64,000 nucleotides of DNA from positions 15,409,263 to 15,473,262 of the forward strand of contig CM039126.1 of the NCBI GenBank assembly GCA_022036555.1. The letters run 5' to 3'. The notes beneath the pieces are model-generated. The model did no database searches. It was not told where the DNA came from and was given only the letters and a program-made list of their open reading frames with translations. The DNA comes from Microstegium vimineum (lineage: Eukaryota > Streptophyta > Magnoliopsida > Poales > Poaceae). Shown piece after piece: positions 11,322 through 21,805 of the stretch (position 1 is its first letter; each line of letters starts with the position of its first letter). Both the position numbers and the translations under genes were made by a program.

Positions 11322-11694
11322 GCCAACAAACATGCGACAGTTGCATGATTATTACATCATAGACAGTAATAGCAGCGAAGACAAGATAGCAACCTTTGAA
11401 GTATGCATCCCTTCCTGTTTACATTTTAATCATCCTGAAGAAGTTATGCATACTATTCATTATGAAGACCTCTTTCAACTCTATCAATGATGCGCGCTGG
11501 ATGTGCAGATTATGATGTTATGGACCCTGTAAGTACCATACCCTAACAACGTTATAATAAACTACGTGATCTGCATCTGAATATATCCATGCATGTTTAT
11601 TTTGCAGGTCTGTAGCAAAATTTTGCCTCAAAAAACGAAATAGCAATTTTGACTTCTTGGATCCCATCTTGGTAAATGAGACAACATGCAAAGC
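11322..11694 (+). repeat. Direct repeat DR2 (Ulp1 exon/intron segment), 373 bp
   Basis: This is the second copy of DR1. It preserves the reading frame that DR1 has lost but contains CAA-TGA where DR1 has CAA-CGA, a C to T nonsense change in the protease exon. The right flank continues naturally into the remaining Ulp1 exons; the left flank is truncated TNP2. Confidence 0.95.
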
Positions 11695-12518
11695 CGGTCT
11701 CAAAGATCCATATATCTCAGCAAGTTTGAAGATAGAGTTTGAAAAAATGTTCTCAGTCGGCAAAACAAACGCTCTGCTAACCTACAATTGCGAGTATGTG
11801 TTCTCGACCCTTACTTAAGTGTTTTTTTCTTGATATATCATTCAATAACATGAGCTTTGTGATTGCAGCAACCATTATGTCCTCGTAGATATAAGTCTTA
11901 AAAAATCAACTATCGAGGTGTGGAACTCAAAAAAGAAGCCACTAAAACTTATCGAGGACCTAGTCAAAGTGCTAAATATGTAAGTGAACCCAATATCACT
12001 ACACTTTTCAATCACATATGATATTGTAATTAATGTCCTCAGCCTTCACACTTCATTTACATTGTCATATAGGATGAAGGTGTTACCTAATTGGAGAAAT
12101 GTGGAGCCTAGGATACAAAAGAAATGGAGAGCCCCATTCAGCGTGGAGTATATGAAGAAGGTCAAGAACCTAGATCAACCAATGGGGAACAACGAATGCG
12201 GGTTCTATGTGATGTGGGCAATGCTTTGCTACTTTGGCGCAAAACTAGGATTAGGAGATGGCATGGTACGTACGCGTCTCATTTTAATTCTATTGTTTTG
12301 TCTTCCATATGTACATCTCAATATCATCTTGTATCAATTTACAGCGCAAAGATCAAGGCCACAACAGGTTGCTAGATTTTGAGATAAGAGGATTTCAAGA
12401 GGAGATAACAGCTCTTATTCTGGATGAGATATTGTATAGAAAAGGATATATGTCCATTGTGCAGAGTAAGGACTTCAAGAAGATCTACGGAAAAGACCGC
12501 CTCGAAAGACTATTGTAA
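11389..12518 (+). pseudogene. Ulp1-type (C48) cysteine protease of the CACTA element
   Basis: Five exons join in one frame: to 11528, 11608-11793, 11869-11979, 12073-12265 and 12345-12518 (TAA), each with GT-AG borders. Motifs in order are HYEDLFQLYQ, DVQIMMLWTL, DFLDPILVNETTCK, then NHYVLVDI with the catalytic His. At EVWNSKKKP the usual Asp is Asn. MGNNECGFYVMWAM follows with the catalytic Cys and oxyanion-side Gln (DQP). The C-terminal tail is complete. One in-frame TGA interrupts the first exon inside DR2. Ulp1 proteases cleave SUMO-like modifiers; in CACTA elements the role is unknown. Confidence 0.8.
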
Positions 12519-12742
12519 TGCGACATTTAATTCGATACTTTAAGTTTTGTTTGGATGTTTTGTAATAATTATTATAAATGTGTGATGGGTTTGTATTGTC
12601 GCTAGTCCACAACCACCTTCAATTCACATCGATATCAAATGGTTCGATAGCAAACACCTCCACGATCTCCCTCCCCACCACATCTACCCTAAACCCCAAA
12701 TGAAAATAAAACAATTAATAAAATGCAATTTTAAAAAATAAT

Positions 12743-13002
12743 ATCACTGACGGTTCAATTAAAACCGACAGTGATGGCTCAAGCATCACTGTCGGTTGGT
12801 GGAACAAACCGACAGTGATGGCTCAAGTATCACTGTCGGTTGGTAACATGAACCGGCAGTGATGCTTGAGCCATCACTGCTGGTTTGGCATAACCGGCAG
12901 TGATAGCTTGGCCTCATCACTACCGAATTGCCAGTGCTAGTTCAAAAACCGCCACTGAAGAGGGGTTTTGAACCGGCACTGTTATCAAGTTCTGTAGTAG
13001 TG
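12743..13002 (-). repeat. CACTA right end: subterminal repeats and terminal inverted repeat
   Basis: Eleven or so alternating copies of AACCGACAGTGATG and its complement lead to the terminus, which on the minus strand reads CACTACTACAGAACTTGATA from 13002. The last two motif copies are degenerate (AACCGCCACTGAA, AACCGGCACTGTT). The bases following the terminus are GGG. Confidence 0.9.
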
Positions 13003-13334
13003 GGGTGAAGTTCAAATTCAAATTTCATTTGAATTGAACTAGTTTTCAAAACCAGAAAAAGAAAATGGTTTTCCTTCTCTCTTTCTCCCTCTCTCTCTTT
13101 TCTGGCCCAGCACCAGAACCAGCCCAAACCCTTCCCCTCTCCCTCCCGCACTCCTTCCCCTCGGGCCAACCAGCTTGGCCCAGAGCCGAGGCCCATGCGG
13201 CCACACTCCCCACCACCGCAACCCTCCCTCTCTCTGTGTCGTGGCCCCCACATGTCGGCGCCAAGGCAAGCAGAGCACACACGCGCACACGCACTCCCTC
13301 TCGCCCCTTTCACTGATCAGCGGGCTCGGTCTGT
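13003..13334. other. Pyrimidine-rich non-coding interval
   Basis: The interval holds a CT-rich tract (about 13070-13115) and GC-rich sequence between the CACTA end and the copia fragment. Open frames occur on both strands but match no family I recognise and have the composition of a transposon leader or LTR. Confidence 0.5.
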
Positions 13335-14430
13335 CGGCGCCAATCCACACTCTTAACAGGAAAAGGTCCACATATATCTATGTGAATTATTTCTAAATTC
13401 CCTGTGCTTCGTTTGGCATCTTTCTTAATTTTCTTAACGTACTTACCTTTAGCACAATCAACACATTGATCTAATTCTGATGGTTCTAATGGCGGAAGAA
13501 TTTCAGCTTTGACTAATCTATCAATTCTCCCCCTCGAAATGTGGCCTAATCTGCATTGCCATAATTTTGAAGAGTCAACCTGAAGATTCTTACGCTTTCT
13601 ACTTACATTCGTAGACGAGGAAGATTTCCTATTCGTAGTGGATATAGCATTCACATTCTCAGAAACTGGTAACAAATAAAGTTTGTCTTGTCGGAGGGCA
13701 AGACCAACACACTGATTATTAAAAAATATCTTACATCTGCCATCTCCAAAATGGAAGGCCAATCCATCATCATCTAATTTAGAAACGCTTATTAAGTTTC
13801 GATGCAAAGAAGGAACAAAAAGTACATCTGATAGCCTAAGTACAAAACCATCTAACAACTCTAAAGACAAATTGCCAATGGCTTCGACTTCGGCTTGTAC
13901 TCCATTAGCCACCTTAATTGTTCTTTCTCCTCTTTGCAGAGTCCTCCTCGTATGGAATCCCTGTAAAGAATTAGCAACATGAATTGTTTCCCATGAGTCA
14001 ATCCACCAAGTAGATTTTTCATAACTAATATACAGAGATTCATCTACAAATGTAACTAAGTCCTCACCTCGCTTATTCAGGAACTTCATAAAACCGATGC
14101 AATCCTTTTGCATATGGCCTCGCTTCTCACAGAAAAGGCACTGATCAGGTTCAAGCCAAGGCTTCTTGCGGTTTGAGTACTGTGGCTTAGTGTCAGCCTG
14201 AGGCTTATTCTCATTCATAGGGGCCTTTCCCTCCCTATGGTTTCCCTTATCCTGAGCACTAGAGGAAGAGATGCCATCCCACTTTGGTTTCCCTTGTGGT
14301 TTGGCATTCTTATTGAAGAATTTTCTCGTATTAACATTCACATAGAGAGCAGAGTCTCCACGTGAATCCTTAAGTCTCTCCTCCTCCTATACACACTGAC
14401 TCAAGAATTTGTACTCCATGAATAACCGGA
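13335..14430 (-). pseudogene. Ty1/copia gag-pol fragment (zinc knuckle, protease, GAG-pre-integrase)
   Basis: The main frame (14341 down) contains a CX2CX4HX4C zinc knuckle (CLFCEKRGHMQKDC), the protease region WWIDSWETIHVAN, LRLSDVLFVPSLHRNLISVSKL, the GAG-pre-integrase box LWQCRLGHISRGRIDRLV with CVDCAKGK, and the beginning of integrase (EIIHIDICGPFPVKS). The protease active site reads DSW where copia elements have DSG. The gag part just upstream (14342-14430) is in frame but has a TAG. Both ends are truncated; there is no RT and no LTR. Confidence 0.88.
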
Positions 14431-16809
14431 GGCCAGCAATAGGGACATGGCGGACCAGACAAGGCCTCCGGTGAGTCAGGGAAGCAACGGAGGTGACGAC
14501 GGTGTCGTGGTCGTCACCGGAGTCGTGGTCGTCGTTGTGGCGGTGGCGGAGAGCTTCCCGTCACTGGCAGCAGTCCCTAGATCGGCTAGGGTTAGGAATG
14601 TCGGTGGGGTTACTGTAGCTCGAGATCAACTCATGATTAGAGCCCTGGCCCCCACCTCTTGTTTATGTATCGCTGTGTGACAAGGGCCCTCCAGCCATAG
14701 ATGGGTTGGGTTCCCCGATCAGGAGCGGATCAAGGTCCTAATGGACCGTTGGGCCCATTAGAGAGAGATCAAACACTAACAAGTGCAATGTAACAGCTTT
14801 GGCTTTTGTTGTGGTACTCCCAAATGACTATGAGCCGTTCATTTATTTCGATCGAACGGTCACGATCACCTATTACCTAGATGAAATAAATATTTAATTA
14901 ATTTTAATGTTATAAAATAGGATAAATAAGGAAAGTTTTAAATAAAAAAACTCTATTTTAGATTTGATTGATGCATGTGTGATCTTTGACTGATATGTTA
15001 ATCTTTTTTATTCTATAACTTTATACTAATATATTCTTATTACTATATAATTTTATATGTGACTTTATACTAGTACGTGAAATGTATACGTGATTTGTGG
15101 GTCTACGTGCATGTGGGTGTACCGCGTACACGTGTGTGTGTGTGGGGTGGGTGGGGGGGTCTACGTGATATGATGATCATGTTTTATTTGCAATGTATAC
15201 AAACTATGTCTGGTAAACTACGTTTTTTATGAAAGAAATTTATTAGAAACTGAAAGTGCACAAACTTACATATAGCCTAAACACAACTCGTTATATAGCT
15301 TGACGATATATCTATCACAAGATAAATATCTCCATATTGTTTAACAGAAACCTTTAAGAGTAAGCAATTTCCCTCCTCTTTATATTACTATATTACATAA
15401 ACGGCACAAGTCGTACCACTCCTAGGCAGAAGCTAAAAGATTTGAATGGCATTTACAAGATCTCTGATGCTGCAAAAGTATATTTGTTTTTCTGATTTTT
15501 TTTAATTTACTTTTAACTATAAAAAATCAACGGCTCAGATTGATTCAAAATATTACCTCCTAGAAGGTAAAGGGAGTACCTTAGCATAACCCAGCAGCTT
15601 TTGTATGAAGACTGAACTGTCGTCGGATTATTTGCCTTGTCAGACAAAAACATGGATGTAATGTAAATAAATTCAGTAATTCAGCAAAATGCCTTTGATC
15701 CCTCGTCGGTGTCCAACACTTGTGTCCAACATTGTCGGTTCTTTCATTTTCAGTGATCAGTTTAAACTGGAGACTGGTGTGAGATCGCGAATACAAGCGT
15801 GTCATTTTCAAGATGTCAGCCTGTTCTCGTGTATAAAACCTATGTTCACTGAAGTAGCAATAACCTCAAGCTAGTTGTACACATCACCACTGACAGAGTC
15901 TGATTAGTAGTTGTACACTTGTAGTACAGATCATTGATGAGCCGAAAGTTCACTGTCGCCTCATCTTCCTGTATGCTGTTAGTCGAGTTTTGACACGCTG
16001 AGCCGCCTAAGCGCAGGTGGAGCCCAATCCTACCTCCCCAGAATCCTGCTACAGTTGTGCTTGCACTTGTTTATATGCTCAAACCCAACCCAATTCAGTG
16101 CAAGCATGGAACCCAGGGAAAAGGAAGATGGAACACTAGAACACTATTATGCTGTCTGTTGTCTAAACAGCGAACTCTGTTGCCTGTATGGACTCCGAGT
16201 TGCAACACCAAAAGGCTAATACCTAATAGAACAAAACTTTCATCTACTATAGTACTATATATACTAATGCATAAAGCAACAGCAAACGGTTGTCAACGAA
16301 CTTATCTGCTCTGCACCGTACCCTCAAATTCGGCAGCTCTGCACCGTATGTAATGTAAGTAATATGGAGTATGTACAAAACAGGCTGCTAAAACCAGGAC
16401 CGCACATCCAGAACAAGCTGAAATAATTTGGCATGCAAAACTCAGCTGGATACAGTTATCACGCATTTCATCACCATGACAGAAAAGACTGCTCACTAGC
16501 TGGATATACTTTACGGCAAGTTGTCGAGTCATGTGCAGTGCAGGAGACACTATAACACAGAATTCTGCTGCATACCAGTGACCAAGGACTCCTCATGCAT
16601 CCTGGTCGTTTGTACTCTCTGTATCCTGAACTTCGTTTAACAAGAACAGACAAGTAAGGAAGAACAGTTTGAGAAGATGTACACTCTGGATGTTTCCTTT
16701 GTACCAAATATATGTGTACTTATTTTTGTACAACAGCTCAAATGAGACAGTGATGAAACTGCCAAAAAGGGAGAACTTTGGGAGTACTAATAATCAAACC
16801 ACACTAGTA
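14431..16809. other. Intergenic interval, no gene recognised
   Basis: 14447-14680 is a GC-rich open frame dominated by Val codons (VVVVTGVVVVVVAVAE) and resembles no known protein. 14880-15560 is AT-rich with a GT-rich tract near 15130. 15590-16800 lies downstream of the NFS2 fragment and may include its old 3' flank. I see no conserved motif. Confidence 0.5.
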
Positions 16810-18747
16810 TCAAGTCGTGAGGAAATCAATAGTGGACTTAAGCGCATCGACGAAGGTATCCACCTCATCTTTCGTATTGTAGAAGTGAAGACTTGCACGA
16901 GCACTTGCAGTGATACCAAGGGTCCTATGCAAAATCTGTGCACAATGATGCCCTGATCGAATTGCTACGCCGTGCTGAAACAGAAGGGTCAGCAAATCAA
17001 TAATGAATTACCAGTGCCGATGAAGACTCGTTTCATGGAATAAGTAGAAACATCATACCGCTAAATCATTTACTGGAACCATTTAGTTTTGGTAACAGTT
17101 ATTTCAGGGCAAGTCAACTAGACAACACGAAATCAAAGACAAACAACATGGTATGACAGGTGATTGCTTGTTCGTTGCAACAGATTTCAAATAAAAAAGT
17201 GTATATAGTTTTAAGCTCTAATAGTTGAATTACATATACAATTAAGCCACAAAAAAACTATATAGGTGGTGGAAGGCCATCAATTTATCATCTAATACAC
17301 AGATCATTGCATAGAATATGCTAATGTAAGAACCAACTACCATCCCATCATCAACTGTGTCAGTAAACTAGTAAAGAAAATAAATTGTAAGTACAAATTA
17401 AAGCCACCGCTGGATGCTGAAAGTTGCAATTTCTCCTTGTGATTGATTTAGAATGTCTAAAATTTTATGTACTCTCGAATTGCATTTAAAAGCTAGGCAA
17501 TGCAGAAGAGCAAGGGCAGATCATAGAAAAATCAGTAATATGCAACAGGAACAGAGTGGAGTTATAAAGTTATCGGAGAAGTCCTGTTATGCAGTCTGAA
17601 TAATGAGTTCAGAGCAAGACTCAGAAAAGTACACAACTAGAGCATACCTGCAGATCAAGAATTTCTGCAATATCTGTAGGATGAACATTCTCAATATTGA
17701 AGGAACACAACGGAGCACGGTGAACAGTTTGGGAAGGTGCTGGACCATATATCTGGATATTTGGAACAGAAAGAAGGCTTTCGTAGAGATATGTCCCCAA
17801 CTCTTTCTGGACAGCAAAAATTAACAGGAGTGAGAATGCTATCACAGGAATAGCTCTTTCTATGGAGCACAATAGGAGCAAGATAGATGTCATATTGACC
17901 TCATATTCATGGATCTGCTCCATGCCGATGCATGATAAATAATCAATGGCTGCTCCCAATCCTATAGCTTCTCCAATTACAGGAGTTCCAGCCTCAAATT
18001 TTTCCAAACCATATAGTAATACATGAATCAAGAGCATTATAAGAAAACAATAACAATAGAAGACATAAATGAAGAACATTATAACAGGGAAAACTTTGTC
18101 TATGCATTTCTGCGATTTTGTCTATAGCAACTCTTTTGTCTGGACAGGGGTCATACAGAAAAGCAAATTTAATAGTGTCCTACTGACACATCCAATTATA
18201 TTAGTGTCCTGGATACAGATTAATTCGGGTACAGGTTAACCATGGATATTCAATGTGTGCCATATCAAGATGGAAATAGTCAAATTCCACATCAGAAAGC
18301 TGCAGACAAAAGCAGAATCAATGTTTGATCATTAACTTGTAAAAGGTGTGCCCTGTTGTCTAGTAACTTTTCTATCATTTAAGAGACTCCATACAATGTA
18401 ACAACTTTCCTCAAAACATATGATAGCACCCAATGACAGATCTTGAAAGATCAAAGCAATGAGTTCCTCACCTAGAGGGAGGCTCAGCATATGTAGATTT
18501 GTCTTGGAATACATCTGCAATCATTTCACCACTACCTGCAGCAAAATCAATACAAGCCTAAGTAAAATGCAAACAGGAAACTGAGGCTTACCCAATGCTG
18601 TAGATTTAGCTACTGATTTTATCCTCTGAGAGTGATGTGAACAATTAAGTTCATTTCACCTTGCAGTATCTTACCTAAGAAAGGCTCCATAGATGACAAA
18701 ATCTCAAATTTACCATGCAAAAATCCAACGCCTGTAGGGCCACACAT
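16810..18747 (-). pseudogene. NFS2: 3' half of plastid cysteine desulfurase (NFS2/SufS)
   Basis: NFS2 removes sulfur from cysteine, using PLP, for plastid Fe-S cluster assembly. Five exons fit: 18675-18747 (MCGPTGVGFLHGKFEIL), 18472-18535 (EMIADVFQDKSTYAEPPS), 17900-17999 (FEAGTPVIGEAIGLGAAIDY), 17648-17806 (KELGTYLYESLLSVP) and 16810-16974 (RSGHHCAQ to the TGA stop). Codon phases match across exons. The catalytic Cys of GHHC is retained. The exon with the PLP-binding Lys and everything upstream are absent, replaced by a LINE. The acceptor before 17999 reads AA instead of AG. No stop interrupts the remaining exons, so the loss may be recent. Confidence 0.9.
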
Positions 18748-18948
18748 CTGAGAAGTTCAGCCCACAATTTGTGAAGGTTAATTTGAGAACATGAGTGACT
18801 TTGAGGATCTTTTTTTTTTTTTGATGAAACTAGAGGGGTGAGAACCCCTACAGGCGCTTTATTGAAAAAGAGAACAAACAAGACTAAAACATACAAATAC
18901 AGGCAGCAGAAAACTGGGAGGAACTAACTAGGGACTAAGGAGACTAGT

Positions 18949-18969
18949 GGGGGGGGGGGGGGGGGGGGG
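18949..18969. repeat. G21 homopolymer in LINE 3' UTR
   Basis: Twenty-one consecutive G residues are followed by a short A run. The true length may be uncertain because such runs are error-prone in sequencing. Confidence 0.85.
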
Positions 18970-19002
18970 AAAAAAAGGAAGCCAGAACAGAGAGAAAACA
19001 CG

Positions 19003-20560
19003 CTAGGAAAGGTTTGCTATCCATTGCTTGATCCTTGAGAGGAGCTTTCTTTTTGTCCTCAGCAGCAGAAACTGAAGTTCAGACCTGAACAGCTCTTTTG
19101 CAAACTGAAAGCTTGGGTTCACTTGGCGGAAGATCAAGTCGTTTCTTATCTTCCAAATAGTCCAGCACATCAAGATTACTATCTCCATAAAAATGGAACA
19201 TGAAGCTGATCCTTAAAGTTCTGCATGTTCTGGAAGGGATGAATATTTTGATCCACCTGAATGTTGATCCACGCCCAACATTGAGAGGCAAAAGGACATT
19301 CCAGGAAGAGATGTGTTAGAGATTCTTCAGTGTGAGCATTACACAAGATGCAGTTGTAATCTTGAAGCACCATCTTCTTTCTTTTTAACAGCCCCCTAGT
19401 GCTTAGTCTGTCTTTTATGGGCAGCCAGAAAAAAACCTTGTGCTTGTTTTGGCAAGAGCAGCGCCAGAGCCATTTGTAGACCGGGTGAAGCACAAGGTGA
19501 CCACTCATATGGGTGTAAGCCTTCTTAACCGAGAAATTTACTGAATTCCAAATGCATACCCATCTGTCAGGAGAGTCGTTTAACTGTGATCCATCTAAAA
19601 GCATCTGCAACTGAGCCATTTGCCCATGAGCTTGTTGGGAGAGCGGTAGGTGAAAAAGGCTGTGCACAGGTATTTGGTTTTTCCCTTCTGCAAACACTAA
19701 GTCTTTCTTCTTGGCAAAGGAGTAGAGTTCTGGAAATTTATGCTTGAGCAAATCATCATTCCAAAGGTCCCCCACAGTTGGCAAGACCTTCCATTCCTAA
19801 TTTCAGCTTTTTGCCATTCCTTTGAATTTGTCAAGCAGCTTGACCATATCTCTCCACCAAAAGGAGCCTTTCTTACTGCCTCCAGGCAGCTTTCCTGAGT
19901 CATAGTACTTTTCCCAAACAAGAGAGACCCATGGAATGTCATCTTTATTGAAAAATTTATGCAGCTGCTTGATTAGAAGTGCCTCATTCTGGGTTCTCAA
20001 GTTGATCACCCCTAAGCCTCCTTCCTCCTTTGATCTGCATACCATTTTCCATGCAGCTTTAGGCTTTTGTTTTGCATTGACATCTGCCCCCCTCCAGAGG
20101 CAAAGCTTTCTGAATTTATCAACTTGATCAACCACCGTTTGCTGAAGCAAAAAAGTGCTCATGCAAAAAGTTGGGAAAGCTGAAAAAACTGAGTTGGTAA
20201 TTTCTAATCTTCCTGCCTGATTCAGGAGGGCTGAGGTTGCAGCAAGCCTCCTTTCACACCTGTTTACCAGGGGTGAGAAATCTATCACCCTTGGCTTTGA
20301 GAGGCTTAGTGGCAGCCCAAGGTAGGTAAAGGGGAGACTGCCCATTTCACAATTAAAAGTTCTTGCCAGGTGTTGTAGCCTCTCATGACTTGTATTGATG
20401 GGCAACATTATGGATTTTGCATAATTCACTTTCAAGTCAGTTGATTCCCCAAAAGTGTGAAGGAGAGCTTTAAGAGTCAGAAGTTGTCTGCTACAGGCTT
20501 CCATGATCACTTGAGTGTCATCAGCACATTGAATGATTGGGAAATCAGAGGTGTATCTCA
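19003..20560 (-). pseudogene. LINE ORF2 relic: RT C-terminus and zf-RVT domain
   Basis: The frame 20510-19803 contains DLKVNYAKSIMLPIN, the RT thumb text LPFTYLGLPLS, and GGLGVINLRTQNEALLIKQL. The frame 19784-19179 carries the zf-RVT pattern: WLWRCSCQNKHKVFFWL, then RLSTRGLLKRK, CILCNAHTEESLTHLFLECP and W. Frameshifts separate the parts near 19800 and 19180. The catalytic RT palm, endonuclease and ORF1 are missing, so the copy is dead. Confidence 0.88.
20225..20456 (-). repeat. LINE internal direct repeat, copy 1 (232 bp)
   Basis: Starts GGAGGGCTGAGGTTGCAG and ends CCCCAAAAGT. It recurs 344 bp to the right (20569-20800) with about three differences and covers the RT segment around LPFTYLGLPLS. 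Confidence 0.95.
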
Positions 20561-20568
20561 GGGGAATT

Positions 20569-20800
20569 GGAGGGCTGAGGTTGCAGCAAGCCTCCTTTCA
20601 CACCTGTTTACCAGGGGTGAGAAATCTATCACCCTTGGCTTTGAGAGGCTTAGTGGCAGCCCAAGGTAGGTAAAGGGGAGACTGCCCATTTCACAATTAA
20701 AATTTCTTGCCAAGTGTTGTAGCCTCTCATGACTTGTATTGATGGGCAACATTATGGATTTTGCATAATTCACTTTCAAGCCAGTTGATTCCCCAAAAGT
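20569..20800 (-). repeat. LINE internal direct repeat, copy 2 (232 bp)
   Basis: Second copy of 20225-20456, at the extreme 5' end of the truncated LINE and separated from the first by 112 bp of LINE sequence. Beyond 20800 KIB-type coding sequence begins. Confidence 0.95.
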
Positions 20801-21805
20801 TTATTGGCATCGACATTGTGGATGAGCATGATAGTGATGAGCCAAGGGTGTCTCGAATTAGGTGCCTAATTGAGGGAAACTACTTGAGAGATCCAATTTA
20901 TACCTACTATGTGCGCTACCTTGTTGAATCCCATGGCACACTGCTAATGATCCGCAGAAAACTTTCCTACAAAAGACAACATGGCATTGTTGTGGATCGA
21001 AGCAGCGACTCGTCCGTGGTCCTCAGGGTTGTGGCCCTAAGTGACTCGGAGGAGCAATCAGTTTCCGGCGGATGCTTTGCCGCCGAGGGTTTTTTTTTCG
21101 GTGGATACTTTGCCACCGAGGTCGTCGTCTTTTCTGGCAGATGCTTTGCTGCCAAGATTGCTTGGAATGGCTCCTATCACTACTGGCTATCTAGGTGTTG
21201 AGTTATCTTTTGTATTAGGCTCAGTTGCTGGGGTTGTTGGTGGAGGGTCCCCACCCCTCATGTTTCTTGCTTTGTGTATTGTGTTGTACTCGGTGACTCA
21301 AGGCATCTCGCTATCGGTCATTGAGTATCTGTAACTTCCCACTTCTCTTAATGAAGCACGCGTTAAACGCGATTTCGAAAAAAAAGTTTGAGGCCGATTG
21401 TGAGCAGGACTTGTGGGCTAAGGTGAGGACTTTGGGGAACAACCAAGCGTTGTTCATTGGGGAATGGTACTCCAGAGCTGTTCATGTGTCTCCCTACGAT
21501 GTTTCAAGGGACTGTATCTTCTTCCTGGATGATTGTCCCAAGTGGCTTGTGGAGCAAACAATTGAATCTTGTTTAGTATATGACATGAAAGATGACAAGG
21601 TCTATTCACCCTTGCCTATGGTGTTATGGAAGAGTGGTAAAGTCCCAGCAACCTGGATTTTCTCACAGGGTAAGTGCTTTCGTACTTTTGGTTTTGCAGG
21701 CTTTACAAAAACATAGAAATAAAAATAATATGATTTTTTCTGTCTGTGATGGTTTTTCCAAATGTAGGTGAGACAGATAACATGCAAACAGAAGGGGATG
21801 ATTAG
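20801..21805 (+). pseudogene. KIB/DUF295 (F-box associated) protein fragment, copy 1
   Basis: The C-terminal beta-propeller of the plant DUF295 (KIB) family is recognisable. It reads VRYLVESHGTLLMIRRKLSY, then after an insertion FEADCEQDLWAKVRTLGNNQ, ALFIGEWYSRAVHVSPYD, CIFFLDDCPKWLVEQ and VYDMKDDKVYSPLPM. A donor at 21669 (CAGG/GTAAGT) and an acceptor at 21767 lead to a short last exon ending at TAG 21803-21805. The N-terminus (F-box and propeller start) is missing at the LINE border and a retroposon splits the gene at 21011. Family members are thought to act in F-box ubiquitin-ligase or signalling roles; this one is broken. Confidence 0.8.
21011..21385 (+). mobile_element. Small retroposon (LINE 3' end or SINE) with A8 tail
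   Basis: Comparison with KIB copy 2 (25820-25850) shows 375 bp of extra sequence here, ending TTAATGAAGCACGCGTTAA, a short GCG-containing segment and eight A. Grass LINE 3' ends have this TTAATGAA...CG...poly(A) form. The 7 bp TTGAAGT present in copy 2 at the insertion point is missing, so the insertion seems to have deleted target bases instead of duplicating them. Confidence 0.75.

Larger units (their letters stand above)
951..13002 (+). mobile_element. CACTA (En/Spm) element, left end outside window
   Basis: The right terminus is clear: minus-strand reading from 13002 gives CACTACTACAGAAC, followed by repeats of the AACCGACAGTGATG type. Gene order is TNP2 with DUF4218 and DUF4216 (951-4900), then Transposase_24/DUF8039 and a Ulp1 protease (about 7100-12518), all on the plus strand. 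Nested inside are the LTR at 1-950, a solo gypsy LTR (2780-3941) and a second TNP2 copy (9431-11321). An internal array of terminal-type repeats at 5527-5735 leaves open that two elements are joined there; I found no CACTA terminus at that point. The three bases after the end are GGG, the candidate target duplication. Confidence 0.75.
18809..20800 (-). mobile_element. 5'-truncated LINE (L1-type), poly(A) end at 18810-18822
   Basis: On the plus strand a T13 run (18810-18822) marks the poly(A) tail. It is preceded on the element strand by a typical plant LINE 3' UTR containing CAATAAAGCGCCTGTAGGG. Coding relics of reverse transcriptase and its zinc-binding domain follow at 19003-20560. The 5' end is an internal duplication ending at 20800. 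No target-site duplication is visible: the flanks are an NFS2 intron on the left and KIB-type sequence on the right. Confidence 0.85.

Noticed and set aside
12942..13396. Several overlapping frames between the CACTA end and copia fragment
   Set aside because: Low-complexity translations on both strands over a CT-rich tract.
14447..14680. Val-rich open frame
   Set aside because: GTGGTCGTC repeats give a Val run; no start context, domain or homologous text.
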